Shown: positions 8,446 to 19,816 of the stretch, piece after piece
Layout of the letters: every line of letters begins with the position of its first letter
Position numbering within the stretch: position 1 is the stretch's first letter
Translations under genes and position numbers: made by a program
The notes under the pieces: model-generated
What the model was told of the DNA's origin: nothing
What the model saw: the letters and a program-made list of their open reading frames with translations, nothing else
Database searches by the model: none
Assembly (NCBI GenBank): GCA_947498065.1
Contig: CANMIS010000001.1
Span: forward strand, 682,001 to 746,000
DNA: 64,000 bases
Reading direction: 5' to 3'
Origin: an uncultured Erythrobacter sp.
GTDB lineage: Bacteria > Pseudomonadota > Alphaproteobacteria > Sphingomonadales > Sphingomonadaceae

Positions 8446-10077
8446 ATGTATCAGTATGACCAATATGACCAAGCGATGGTCGACGCCCGCGTTGAGGAAT
8501 TTCGCGACCAAGCTCAGCGCCGCCTCGATGGCAAGTTGACCGAAGACCAGTTCAAGCCGCTGCGGCTAATGAACGGTCTTTACCTGCAACTGCACGCCTA
8601 CATGCTGCGGGTCGCAATCCCCTATGGCACGCTCAATTCGCGCCAGATGACCGCGCTGGGCGATATCGCGGACAAATATGATCGCGGTTATGGCCACTTC
8701 ACCACGCGGCAAAACCTGCAGTACAATTGGATCAAGCTGGAGGATGCCGCCGACATCCTCGCCGACCTGTCGAAGGTTGAGATGCACGCGATCCAGACCA
8801 GCGGCAATTGCATCCGCAACATCAGCTCCGATCACTTTGCGGGCGCGGCGCATGATGAGCTGATCGATCCGCGTCCCTATGCCGAGCTGCTGCGCCAATG
8901 GTCGAGCTTCCACCCGGAGTTCACCTATCTGCCGCGCAAGTTCAAAATCGCTGTCATCGCGGCGGAAACCGACCGCGCGGCCATGCGCCTGCATGACATC
9001 GGCATTCAGATTGTGAAGAATGACGCAGGCGAGATCGGCGCAAGCTTCTATGTCGGCGGCGGCATGGGCCGCACCCCGATGATCGCCCCGCAAATCCGCG
9101 AATTTGTACCTCTGGATCAGCTGGTTACCTATGCAGAGGCGTGCCTGCGGGTCTACAATCGCTATGGCCGCCGCGACAACAAGTACAAGGCGCGGATCAA
9201 GATCCTGGTCCATGAAATGGGCGCGGAGGAATACACCCGCCAAGTCGAAGAAGAGTTTGCGCATCTGCTGGAGCAAGGCGTTGAGCCGCCTTTGGCTGAG
9301 CTGGAGCGGATCAAGCCGTTCTTTGCCGATCCCGCGTTTGAAGACGGACCCAAGAGCGTTGACCGCTCTGATCCCGACTTTGCGCTGTGGGTCGACCGCA
9401 ACACGGTGCGTCACAAGCACGACAGCTATGTCAGCGCGGTCATCAGCCTGAAGCCGGTTGGCGGCATTCCCGGCGATGCGACCGGCGATCAGATGCGCTT
9501 GATGGCGAAGCTCGCCAAGCAATACAGCTTTGACGAGCTGCGCGTCATGCACACGCAGAACATCGTCCTGCCGCATGTGAAGATCGCTGATCTACACGCG
9601 CTTTGGACCGAGTTGGAAGCGGCAGACCTCGGCGCGCCTAACCTCGACACGATTGAGGACATCATCGCCTGCCCCGGCCTAGATTATTGCGCGCTCGCCA
9701 ACGCCCGCTCGATCCCCTTGGCTCAGCGGATTTCAGAGAATTTTGCGAAGAACGGTCGGACCGAAGAGCTCGGCCAGCTGAAGCTCAAAATCTCTGGCTG
9801 CATCAATGCCTGCGGGCATCACCATGCGGGCCATATCGGCATTCTCGGTGTCGATAAGAAAGGCACTGAGAACTATCAGCTGTCGCTTGGCGGCAGCGAA
9901 GCGGAAGACGTCAGCCTCGCCAAAATCACCGGTCCCGGCTTTGACGAGGACGGCGTGATCAAAGCGGTTGAGACCGTCACCGACGTCTATCTTGAGGCCC
10001 GCGAGGATGGCGAACGCTTCCTCGACACCTACCGCCGCATCGGCATGACCCCGTTTAAGGAGGCGCTTTATGACTGA
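8446..10077 (+). CDS. cysI: siroheme [4Fe-4S] sulfite reductase, hemoprotein subunit
   Basis: Predicted six-electron reduction of sulfite to sulfide in assimilation. The 543 residues show the two-repeat nitrite/sulfite reductase fold: ferredoxin-like half-domains at about 40-105 and 330-395, and the catalytic domains between and after. Cluster cysteines C409 and C415 (CPGLDYC) and C452 and C456 (CINAC) give the C-X5-C and C-X3-C pattern that binds the coupled 4Fe-4S/siroheme. Nitrite reductases share this fold; the cysH and cobA neighbours favour sulfite. No CysJ flavoprotein is encoded nearby, so the electron donor is probably ferredoxin or an unlinked partner. It overlaps the DUF934 gene by 8 bases. 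Confidence 0.93.
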   Translation: MYQYDQYDQAMVDARVEEFRDQAQRRLDGKLTEDQFKPLRLMNGLYLQLHAYMLRVAIPYGTLNSRQMTALGDIADKYDRGYGHFTTRQNLQYNWIKLEDAADILADLSKVEMHAIQTSGNCIRNISSDHFAGAAHDELIDPRPYAELLRQWSSFHPEFTYLPRKFKIAVIAAETDRAAMRLHDIGIQIVKNDAGEIGASFYVGGGMGRTPMIAPQIREFVPLDQLVTYAEACLRVYNRYGRRDNKYKARIKILVHEMGAEEYTRQVEEEFAHLLEQGVEPPLAELERIKPFFADPAFEDGPKSVDRSDPDFALWVDRNTVRHKHDSYVSAVISLKPVGGIPGDATGDQMRLMAKLAKQYSFDELRVMHTQNIVLPHVKIADLHALWTELEAADLGAPNLDTIEDIIACPGLDYCALANARSIPLAQRISENFAKNGRTEELGQLKLKISGCINACGHHHAGHIGILGVDKKGTENYQLSLGGSEAEDVSLAKITGPGFDEDGVIKAVETVTDVYLEAREDGERFLDTYRRIGMTPFKEALYD

Positions 10078-10519
10078 TCTAGGCACCAGCCCGGACGAAG
10101 TGCAATTCCGCTTTCGCGATGATGAACCTGCCGATCACGGCACGGTCACCGTCGATGCTTGCTGCGATCAAACCAACGCGACCGCCGTTCGGATTGAACC
10201 GGGCGATGATGCGCGCGTGCTTCTGCCCTTCCTGGACCGGCTTGCGCTGGTTGAGGTGAACTTCCCCAGCTTCGGCGATGGGCGCGGCTATTCCGCTGCC
10301 CGGATCCTGCGCGAGGCCGGATATGACGGTGAACTCCGCGCCGTAGGCGATGTGCTGATCGATCAGCTTTCGCACATGCGCCGCTGCGGGTTTGACGCCT
10401 TTGCGCCGGACAAACCGCTCGATGAAGGCGATGCGCGCCGCGCCCTTGAAGGCTTCGGCAATGTCTATCAAAGCGCCGCCGATGCGCGCAAAACTATTCA
10501 GGAATTGCGCCATGAATAA
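10070..10519 (+). CDS. DUF934 protein of the sulfite-reductase operon
   Basis: A 149-residue protein of the DUF934 family, recognised by the block VNFPSFGDGRGYSAARILRE (about 64-83), the GELRAVGDVLIDQ phrase, and the FDAF region. This family almost always sits between cysI and cysH in proteobacteria; a direct catalytic role has not been shown. Its start lies inside the 3' end of cysI and its stop overlaps the cysH start, so all three are probably translationally coupled. A role in sulfite reductase function is inference from this conserved context. Confidence 0.88.
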   Translation: MTDLGTSPDEVQFRFRDDEPADHGTVTVDACCDQTNATAVRIEPGDDARVLLPFLDRLALVEVNFPSFGDGRGYSAARILREAGYDGELRAVGDVLIDQLSHMRRCGFDAFAPDKPLDEGDARRALEGFGNVYQSAADARKTIQELRHE

Positions 10520-11282
10520 GCCAGAGACAGACACCCGCACGGTTGACCGGATCGACACGGGACCGCGCTTTACCGAGCATGACGCCGTGCGCCTCAACCG
10601 CATGTTTCGCGGCTCCAGCACGCTGGAAATGCTCGAAGGCGTGCTCAAGGGCAGCCTTGCTGGCGATGTTGCCACCGTCTCCAGCTTTGGCGCGGAAAGC
10701 GCTGTATTGCTGCACTTAATCGCGCAGGTTGATCCGAGCGTACCGGTACTGTTCCTAGACACCGGCAAGCATTTTGAAGAGACGATCGCCTACCGCGACG
10801 AGGTGGCGGCAAAGATCGGCCTCACCAATCTGATCGTGCTGACCCCGGACGAGGCGGAGCTCGCCAAGAAGGATGAGACTGGCCTGCGCTGGTCGTACGA
10901 TCCCGATGGCTGCTGCGAAATCCGCAAGGTGATCCCGCTGGCCAAGGCTTTGGCGAATTACGATGCGAGCTTCACCGGGCGCAAGGCGTTCCAATCGAGC
11001 ACGCGTGCTAATCTGCCACGCTTCGAAGTGGATACGTCCGACGCGCAAGGACGGCTGAAAATCAATCCGCTGATCGATTGGTCAGCCGATGATATCAAAG
11101 CCTATTTTGAAGAGCATGATCTGCCGCGTCACCCGCTGGTGGCGGAGGGTTATCCTTCGATCGGCTGCGCACCGTGCACGCACAAAGTTGCCGAAGGCGA
11201 AGATGCGCGCTCTGGACGTTGGAAAGGCTGGGACAAGACCGAATGCGGCATCCACAAGCCGGGCGAGGAACCGTTCCTCTAA
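10512..11282 (+). CDS. cysH: adenylyl-sulfate (APS/PAPS) reductase
   Basis: Reduces activated sulfate to sulfite with thioredoxin or glutathione. The 256 residues include the PP-loop SSFGAESAVLL near 56 and the substrate-binding region around LDTGKHFEET. Two cysteine pairs, C134-C135 and C219/C222 (CAPC), are the ligands of the [4Fe-4S] cluster found in APS-type reductases, so APS is the likelier substrate. The catalytic cysteine is C245 in ECGIH near the C-terminus. It closes the cobA-DUF2849-cysI-DUF934-cysH operon and converges with the epimerase gene, only 16 bases away. The start was chosen at the ATG overlapping the DUF934 stop. Confidence 0.93.
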   Translation: MNKPETDTRTVDRIDTGPRFTEHDAVRLNRMFRGSSTLEMLEGVLKGSLAGDVATVSSFGAESAVLLHLIAQVDPSVPVLFLDTGKHFEETIAYRDEVAAKIGLTNLIVLTPDEAELAKKDETGLRWSYDPDGCCEIRKVIPLAKALANYDASFTGRKAFQSSTRANLPRFEVDTSDAQGRLKINPLIDWSADDIKAYFEEHDLPRHPLVAEGYPSIGCAPCTHKVAEGEDARSGRWKGWDKTECGIHKPGEEPFL

Positions 11283-11298
11283 TGCGTTCAGGCGGGCG

Positions 11299-12203
11299 TT
11301 AAAGCCAACCTTTGTCGCGGTACCATTTGGCTGTCTGAGCGAGGCCTTCCTCGCCAGTGATCTTGGGTTTCCAAATCCGTGCAGGTACCGCTTTCAGCGT
11401 GCGCGCAACCCAATTGGGGTGGCACATATAGCCTACCCGATCTGCCGTCAGCTTGGCTTTGTCCCCGCGCAGGATCTTATCCGCGCACGCCGCCGCGCTC
11501 AGCACGCCAGCGGGCAGGTTCGGCGCGAGTACCTTGCGCCCCATCGCCGCGCCGATCGCATGGGCGAGCTCTTTATGGCTCCAGCCACCCTCGCGGCCAT
11601 CGTCCGGCTCAAACAGCACGCGGCTAGGCGCGACCGGCCCGGTCAGCGCGAGCAGCAGCTCGGCCAGATCCCGCACATGGATGATCGAGGTTGCCCCGCG
11701 CGGCGGCAGAGGCACTAGGCCCCATTTCGCGCTGCGGAACAGCTCAAACATGTCCGTGTCGCGCGGGCCATAAACCGCTGGCGGGCGCACCGTCGTCCAA
11801 TCAAGTCCGCTCGCTTCAACCAATGTCTCTGCCCGCGCTTTTGACGCGCCATAAGCGGACAGATCCGGCTCGCGCGCAGAGAGCGAGGAGACGAATACGA
11901 ACCGCTTCACGCCCGCCGCCTTTGTCGCCGCGATCATATTCTGTGTTCCAAGCACATTGGCGACTTCGAATTCTGTGAGATCAGGCGTGTTGGTGAGCCC
12001 CGCGATGTGGATTACCGCATCCGCGCCGTCGATCAGCTTGGCCAAGGCTTCGACATCGCTGAGCGTGCCCTGAACCCAGGTGATGCCATCGCGTGGCGCT
12101 TGCTCACGCCGGGTCAGCGCGCGGACTTCGTGCTCGCCCGTGGCTGTGGCAACGTCCAAAAACGCCTGACCGACAAAGCCGGTCGACCCGGTGACGGCCA
12201 GCT

Positions 12204-12207
<4 letters not shown>
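11299..12207 (-). CDS. NAD(P)-dependent epimerase/dehydratase (extended SDR)
   Basis: A Rossmann-fold protein of 302 residues. The dinucleotide motif TGSTGFVGQAF is at the N-terminus, the SSLSAREPDLSAYGASK segment supplies the catalytic Ser and the YxxxK pair, and RPPAVYGPRD is the sugar-nucleotide-epimerase signature. The frame stays open further upstream, but the Rossmann motif must start near residue 5. A GTG whose GTGA overlaps the proB stop gives exactly that, so translation is probably coupled to proB. Substrate unknown; homologues are annotated as NDP-sugar epimerases or atypical NADH-ubiquinone assembly proteins. Confidence 0.87.
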
Positions 12208-14409
<2,202 letters not shown>

Positions 14410-14428
14410 TTCATCAGAAAGCGAGAGT

Positions 14429-16411
14429 TTAGAACCTCGCTTCTACTCCGATCAAAGCTGAACGGCCCGGGCTGACAAAGCTGAACACCTGCTCATAGCG
14501 GTCGCCCAGCAGGTTCTCGATCCGGCCAAAGGCGCGGATATTGTCCGACAGCTTCACCTCGCCCGCCAGATTGACGAGCGTGTAATCATCCAGCCGCACA
14601 CGGACCGGAACGAAGCTGGGATCGGTGAAGGCCAGATCATCGGTGCTGCCATTGTGGCGGACGATCAGTGTGGCAGAGGCGGCGTCTTCCGGCGCGGTCC
14701 ATGTCAGCGCGGCGGAGGCGATATTGCCGGGCCGGCGCACTTCCTCCACCCCATCCTCTTCAGAATCGAGATAGGTGTAAGCCGCGTCCAGCGAAAACCG
14801 CGGACCCAAGCGCGCGCGCGCAGACAGTTCAATCCCGCGCCGCTCGCTGTCGGTCTCGCGGTTGCCCGGCGTCGCGGTGAAGCTTGGCGGCGGGAAGCTC
14901 GTGAATATCTCGTTCTCCAGCTCGCTTTCGAAATAGGTGGCCGACAGGCGGACAGCGCCATCCGCAATATCCTGGTCCACGCCCACTTCCCAGCCGGTCG
15001 ATTGTTCCGGCTCGAGATCGGGATTGCCGATAAACTGGCCATCGACAAATCCGAACAGCTCAAAAAAGCCCGGATTCTTGATGCCTGATCCAGCGGCGGC
15101 GCGAATGCGCGTGCCCTGCAGGAAGTCATAGCCGGCGCCGACGCGGAATGTGGTCGCATCGGAGAAACGGTCGTTGATATCGTGGCGCAGCGCTGCGTTA
15201 AGCTCAAATTGCAGGACTGACAGGCGGTATTCCCCGACCAGGCCAGTGTTTTCGGTGTCGCGCTCTCCCGTGAAGGCGAAGCCGGATGGATCGGTGTTGC
15301 GGAAGCTCTCGCGCTCCCAATCCGCAGCAAAAGTAATCTGATGCAGGACCGGGCCGCCGCCGAATTGAATGCCCGACAAATAGGATGCCTTCAGCCGCTC
15401 GCCTTCGCTGCCTGAGGAGCGCCCAAACGCGCCAAAGGTATCGCGGCTAACATCGGCGATCTGGCCAGACAGGTCGTGAGTCCAATCGCCATCGAGCAGT
15501 TCAAGCCGCGCGCCGACCAGCGCGTAAAACGCCTCTGTTTCAAAGCGGGTGTCCGGAGAATCGACGATCAGGCCGAAGTTGGGGCTGGTCGTATCGAACT
15601 CAGAATTGTTGAACTGACCCTCGGTCTGGACGTAGCGGGCCACCGCGCGCAGCTCGAAATTCTCGCTCAGATCGACCGCGCCTTTGCCCGACACAGTGTA
15701 GCTGTCGCGGCCAATGTCGCGAATGCCGCCGCGCGCATTGGGCTGGCCATCGGTGCTGACCAGATTGGCGCTGAGCGCGGCATCCCAATTGCTGCCAGAG
15801 GCACCAAAACGCGCCGCTGCGTTGACCGTGTCCTGCGTGCCGCCCTCAACCCGCGCGGCAAAGCCACCCAACTCGCTCCCACTGGCGGTATTGTAAGCGA
15901 CCACGCCGCCGACCGCGTCAGAGCCATACAGAGCAGATTGCGCGCCGCGCAGCACCTCTAGGCTGGAGCCGATTTCGGCCTGCAAAGTACTGATGTCGAA
16001 CTCACCAGCAAAGGGATCGGAAACCTCGATGCCATCGACCAGCACGAGGACATGATTGGCCTCGCTGCCGCGCAGGCGGATTTGGGTTTGACCAGCGGTT
16101 TCGCTCACGGCCACGCCCGGCACATCGCGCAGCACTTCGGCAATATCGCGGACTTGGCGCACAGCGATATCGTCGCGCGTTACGACGGTGGCAGAGCCAG
16201 TGTATTTGGTGACATCAGAGTCCCGCGACCTGCTGGCGCTGACCAGAATATTCGGCACAGTGGCCGAAAGATAAAGGGACTCTGGGTCCGCTCCATCGTC
16301 AGCACTCTGCGCGCGTGCCTCACTTGCCGCGCCCTCATCCTGAGCAGCCGCATGGCCGCTCCAACTGAGCGCAAACACAGCAGCGGCGCTGCTCAACAAC
16401 AGATTTCTCAA
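14429..16411 (-). CDS. TonB-dependent outer-membrane receptor, BtuB-like (probable cobalamin uptake)
   Basis: Outer-membrane barrel receptor of about 660 residues. A signal peptide ends near AAA-QDE, followed by a TonB-box/plug region (VTRDDIAVRQVRDIAEVLRD, LRGSEANHVLVLVDG, LRGAQSALYGSDAVGG) and a 22-strand barrel ending in a terminal Phe (VEARF). The plug strongly resembles BtuB, and the cobalamin riboswitch directly upstream makes corrinoid uptake the likely role. The frame is open 40 codons further, but a TTG preceded seven bases earlier by GGAAGGA begins exactly at the signal peptide and is the better start. obgE follows 40 bases downstream. Confidence 0.9.
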   Translation of the reverse strand: MRNLLLSSAAAVFALSWSGHAAAQDEGAASEARAQSADDGADPESLYLSATVPNILVSASRSRDSDVTKYTGSATVVTRDDIAVRQVRDIAEVLRDVPGVAVSETAGQTQIRLRGSEANHVLVLVDGIEVSDPFAGEFDISTLQAEIGSSLEVLRGAQSALYGSDAVGGVVAYNTASGSELGGFAARVEGGTQDTVNAAARFGASGSNWDAALSANLVSTDGQPNARGGIRDIGRDSYTVSGKGAVDLSENFELRAVARYVQTEGQFNNSEFDTTSPNFGLIVDSPDTRFETEAFYALVGARLELLDGDWTHDLSGQIADVSRDTFGAFGRSSGSEGERLKASYLSGIQFGGGPVLHQITFAADWERESFRNTDPSGFAFTGERDTENTGLVGEYRLSVLQFELNAALRHDINDRFSDATTFRVGAGYDFLQGTRIRAAAGSGIKNPGFFELFGFVDGQFIGNPDLEPEQSTGWEVGVDQDIADGAVRLSATYFESELENEIFTSFPPPSFTATPGNRETDSERRGIELSARARLGPRFSLDAAYTYLDSEEDGVEEVRRPGNIASAALTWTAPEDAASATLIVRHNGSTDDLAFTDPSFVPVRVRLDDYTLVNLAGEVKLSDNIRAFGRIENLLGDRYEQVFSFVSPGRSALIGVEARF

Positions 16412-16534
16412 GATAATTCCTTCCGTACAAAGCGACGGACCGCGCGGTATCCAATCACCGCACAGCCCCGTTAATCGTCGCTCGAGACGAAAATTCTTTC
16501 GCGCCGGATCAATCCCTGAACCAGGCAACAAGCG

Positions 16535-16740
16535 ACACGCGCTGGTCGGTCTCCTGGCTCACGGGTCGTCGCTCTTGCCTCTCACCTTCCCAGGCGGCCA
16601 TTCACGGCCTTCCCAGTGGCTGCGCGCTCGTATCAGAGCCCGCGCGAGGTCAATCACTCACCGCTTACAGTTGCAGGGACAGCCGCGGCTTTGGGACCAA
16701 AGGCCCCGCACCGCATTCCCGTTACCAATGCGTGGAAGTG
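16535..16740 (-). ncRNA. cobalamin riboswitch
   Basis: Read on the minus strand the region shows the whole adenosylcobalamin aptamer: GGGAATGCGGTGCGGGGCC, then GCTGTCCCTGCAACTGTAAGC (16655-16685 region), CCACTGG, CTGGGAAGG, and the B12 box AGCCAGGAGACCGACC at about 16543-16558. It lies about 125 bases before the TTG start of the TonB receptor. With the vitamin bound, such elements normally block translation or transcription of the uptake gene. Ends are approximate. Confidence 0.95.
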
Positions 16741-16794
16741 CGATTAGTCAGCTTTTGTAGAGGGCGCAAGCGCATTGAACCCTCAGAGATCCAC

Positions 16795-16872
16795 GCCACC
16801 CGCGCCCTCCACCCTTCCACCCGGATGGTATCCCGGCAGGCTCCGGGTGGAAGGGTGGAGGGCGTGGGTGGC
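16795..16872. repeat. 78-base palindromic intergenic element, copy 1
   Basis: A 31-base left arm (16795-16825) is complementary to a 31-base right arm (16842-16872) with one mismatch, around a 16-base loop. A near-identical copy in the same orientation lies at 44675-44752. It sits between the polyproline lipoprotein gene and the cobalamin riboswitch, both on the minus strand. No U-run follows, so it is not a standard terminator. It resembles REP/MITE-like palindromic repeats. Confidence 0.85.
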
Positions 16873-16929
16873 TATGGCACGCAAAGACAATGCCTGCGAC
16901 GGCGAGGAGTGAGGAGCGCTAGCTCTACG

Positions 16930-17874
16930 CTATGTGCCCGGGTTAGCCGCTGCAGGGTCTGCATCAGGGATTGGCTGCGTCACTGGCTGAGAGACCGTGC
17001 CCTCGTCTACTGGCACAATCGGCACCTGCGCATTGCCGCTGGTTCCCGGATCAGCCACGAAGCCAGAGGGCGGCGGGGTCGATCCGAAATTGCCAGATTG
17101 GCGCGCGGCCTGAACCGCGACCCAGCCCGGCTGAGACGCGCCGTAACGCTCGCCATAGCGGGCATCCCAAGCGGCCGAATCCCGCTGGTACTGCTCATAG
17201 TCGGCGAAGAAGGTATGAAACGGTGCTTCCTTCAGCTCAAAATTCGCCATCGCAAACGCGATCGGATCCTCATCCGGCGCGGCCAGATAGCGATTCGAGA
17301 TATCCAGCGCATTGTTGCAGAAGTTCGACCGCGCAGGCGGCAGAGCAAAGAAGTTGTAGACGCTGGTCATCTTGCTTTCACGCGCCATAATCGCGCTGCG
17401 GCGAGAGCTCAGCTGGCTGCGATAAACCCGGTCAATTCGGTCGTTCACCCGTTTAAGCGCGCGCGAGTGCTTTGAGATGTAAGAGCTGTACGCGTCGAGC
17501 ACCGGCGCATGGCGCGCGGCGGTGCAATTGAGCGCGGCGACATTCCAGGCAGAGCGGAAGTGCCAGACCTTCTCATCATCGCTGATCCCGCGATTGATCG
17601 TGATGCGTTGGCCGTCCGCGCCAGTGGCTGGAATATCCATCACATAGGATGCGCCGCCGGGCGGCAATGGCCGCGACGGGATCGCCTCAACCACAGGCGG
17701 TGGGGGCGGTGGTGGTGGAGGCGGAGGCGGCGGAGTTGTGGCGCAAGCGCCGAGCGCGGCGGCACCAGCGGCGACGGTCAAAATGCGCAGCCCCATGTTG
17801 GAGCGATCGGAAGTGGATGCGACCTCAGGGGTCGATTGCTGTACCGGCGTCTGGGCCAGTTGTGCTGCGCTCAT
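16930..17874 (-). CDS. polyproline-tract lipoprotein of unknown function
   Basis: Up to 314 residues. An internal hydrophobic segment ends in the lipobox LGAC, followed by a run of about 14 prolines (near 49-62) and then a helical, charged domain (about 95-240) with phrases such as HSRALKRVNDRIDRVY. The tail is Pro/Thr/Gly-rich. The first ATG (17874) has a purine-rich ribosome site (GAGAGAGG) and is listed here, although it puts 26 polar residues before the signal sequence. The alternative ATG at 17796 would place the lipoprotein signal at the N-terminus but has no visible ribosome site. I do not recognise a named family. Confidence 0.72.
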   Translation of the reverse strand: MSAAQLAQTPVQQSTPEVASTSDRSNMGLRILTVAAGAAALGACATTPPPPPPPPPPPPPVVEAIPSRPLPPGGASYVMDIPATGADGQRITINRGISDDEKVWHFRSAWNVAALNCTAARHAPVLDAYSSYISKHSRALKRVNDRIDRVYRSQLSSRRSAIMARESKMTSVYNFFALPPARSNFCNNALDISNRYLAAPDEDPIAFAMANFELKEAPFHTFFADYEQYQRDSAAWDARYGERYGASQPGWVAVQAARQSGNFGSTPPPSGFVADPGTSGNAQVPIVPVDEGTVSQPVTQPIPDADPAAANPGT

Positions 17875-17992
17875 TTGGATGTGCCTCTCTCAATATCGTA
17901 ACCCGCCCCGGGCAGTACGCCCTATGCATGCGCTAGATTGCCTTGCCCCAAGCTGAAGCACAATGCGTTACTGCGCTTAGCCACCAAAGCAA

Positions 17993-18030
17993 ATGCCCGG
18001 AGCGTACTACACGCCCCGGGCATCAACAGT
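17993..18030 (-). terminator. probable rho-independent terminator after the Bax-inhibitor-1 gene
   Basis: On the minus strand ATGCCCGGGGCGT pairs with ACGCTCCGGGCAT around a GTAGT loop, a 13-base-pair stem with one G-U pair. TTTGCTTT follows. It lies about 70 bases after the stop of the Bax-inhibitor-1 family gene. Confidence 0.75.
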
Positions 18031-18094
18031 TTGCAATCATTTATCGGTTGGCGCGGCAAGGTTTGCGTCAAACCGCGCTGACCGAGCGTTCAGA

Positions 18095-18853
18095 TCAGTC
18101 GCGGTTACCGAGGAACTGCAACAGGAACATGAACATGTTGACGAAGTCGAGGTACAGATTGGTCGCGCCCATGATCACGGCTTTGCCGATGAAGGACGTG
18201 CCGCGGATCTGCTGATACTGGTTTTTCAGCATCTGCGTATCGTAAGCGGTCAGGCCAGCGAAGATCAGCACGCCGATGCCGCTGATTACGAAAGCCATCG
18301 TTTCAGAGCCCAGGAAGATGTTGATCACCATGGCAATGATCAGGCCGATGACGCCCATAATCAGGAAACTGCCCCAACCAGAAATGTCTTTCTTCGTGGT
18401 GTAGCCCCACAGCGACAGGCCAGCGAAGGCCGCCGCCGTTGCGAAGAACGTCACCGCGATGGACTCGCCGGTGTAGACGAGGAAGATCGTCGACATCGAA
18501 ATGCCCATGACGGTTGCGAACGACCAGAACACGATTTGAAGTGTCGACTGGCTCATCTTGTGCAGGCCAAAGCTCATCGCGAGGACGAAGGCCAGAGGTG
18601 CAAGTTTAACCGCCCAGAACAGCAGGCCGCCATTTACGGCGAGCCAATAGGCTGGCGATTCAACACCGCCCCAGGAAAACAGAATTGCGACAATACCTGT
18701 CAGCAATACGCCGGAGCTCATGTAATTATAGATCGAGAGCATGTGCTTGCGCAGGCCCTCATCATACGTCTCACCGGCAAGATTCCCGCCGGCACGGGGC
18801 ACAGAAGAGCCAAAGGCCTGCTGTGATTGCTGAGTGTCTTTCCAATCAGACAT
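18095..18853 (-). CDS. Bax inhibitor-1/YccA family membrane protein
   Basis: Integral membrane protein of 252 residues with seven hydrophobic spans from about residue 48 to the C-terminus. The family signature is visible as GLTAYDTQMLKNQY (about 200-213), followed by the last span LYLDFVNMFMFLLQFL. Bacterial members include YccA, an FtsH modulator, and pH-sensitive calcium-leak proteins; the role here is unknown. AGGG lies six bases before the ATG chosen; a second ATG two codons upstream is possible. It is a single gene ended by a hairpin terminator. Confidence 0.92.
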   Translation of the reverse strand: MSDWKDTQQSQQAFGSSVPRAGGNLAGETYDEGLRKHMLSIYNYMSSGVLLTGIVAILFSWGGVESPAYWLAVNGGLLFWAVKLAPLAFVLAMSFGLHKMSQSTLQIVFWSFATVMGISMSTIFLVYTGESIAVTFFATAAAFAGLSLWGYTTKKDISGWGSFLIMGVIGLIIAMVINIFLGSETMAFVISGIGVLIFAGLTAYDTQMLKNQYQQIRGTSFIGKAVIMGATNLYLDFVNMFMFLLQFLGNRD

Positions 18854-18972
18854 GGTCATCCCTACAGTTAAAAGCGGGCGCGGACATACGCGCCTTCACT
18901 ACGCAATATCGTGATTTTTGCCGCGTATTTCAAGCAAAACCGCTTCGCGATGCTTACGTTACGTTAAGGCTG

Positions 18973-19779
18973 CTATCCCGCTGATTTACCGGAACTTTGC
19001 GCCAGATCATCGCCTTTTTGCGCGGTCGCAGCCAAGGTCGCCCGCAAAAGTGCGCGCAATGCGGCCCCATCATCGAGCACATTTAGGCCCTCGCGCGTCA
19101 TCCCGCCGGGGCTGGCCACTTGGTCGGCGAGCTCCCCCGGAGAGCCCGTCGCATTGCCCGCCAAAGAGGCCGCGCCCTCCACCATGGTCAGCGCCAATCG
19201 GTCTGCCGATGCCCGGTCCAGGCCGAGATCTGTCGCTGCTCCAGCGAGCGCATCGATGAAGCGATAGACGAAGCCCGGGCCCGAGCCTGCCAGCGCGGTC
19301 ATCAGGTTGAACTGCGCCTCATCCTCCAGCCAGACGGCGCTGCCCAAGTGATCATAAAGCGCAAAGGCGGCGTCGCATTCCGCTGCATCAAGGCCGCTTT
19401 GCGCCAGAATGACCGGGGATTTGCCGATGCGAGCAGCAAGATTGGGCATCACACGCACATGCGCGCGGGCATCCGGGAAGGCCTCTGCCAGCCCCGCCAG
19501 AGTGATCCCGGCCAGCAAGGAATGCACCGCCACTTTCGGACCTGCGGCGAGCTGAAGCAGCGGTCGCAAATCCGCAAGCTGCTGAGGTTTCACGCCGAGC
19601 AGGATAGCATCATGATCGGAGTTTTGCGGGATTTCGCGGTGCAGCTCCACCCTGTCTGGTGCGCGCTCCATCGAGCGGTCGACCACCACGAAGCGGCTCG
19701 GCTCCACCCCAGCCGCCAGCCACCCGGCCAGCATCGCGCCCGCCATATTGCCGCAGCCAAAAATCAGAACCTTGGACAT
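18973..19779 (-). CDS. proC: pyrroline-5-carboxylate reductase
   Basis: Last step of proline synthesis, NAD(P)H-dependent reduction of pyrroline-5-carboxylate. The 268 residues show an N-terminal Rossmann motif IFGCGNMAGAML, a VKPQ block near 65, the phrase ALAGSGPGFVYRFIDAL, and the C-terminal signature near QVASPGGMTREGL, which binds the substrate. AGGGG five bases before the ATG at 19779 fixes the start; a frame five codons longer exists. Together with proB in the same window it covers two of the three proline enzymes; proA is not here. The YbjN gene lies 37 bases upstream on the same strand, so co-transcription is likely. Confidence 0.93.
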   Translation of the reverse strand: MSKVLIFGCGNMAGAMLAGWLAAGVEPSRFVVVDRSMERAPDRVELHREIPQNSDHDAILLGVKPQQLADLRPLLQLAAGPKVAVHSLLAGITLAGLAEAFPDARAHVRVMPNLAARIGKSPVILAQSGLDAAECDAAFALYDHLGSAVWLEDEAQFNLMTALAGSGPGFVYRFIDALAGAATDLGLDRASADRLALTMVEGAASLAGNATGSPGELADQVASPGGMTREGLNVLDDGAALRALLRATLAATAQKGDDLAQSSGKSAG

Positions 19780-19816
19780 AATCGCCCCTACCAATCGCGC
19801 CTAACCAGCGAGAGGG

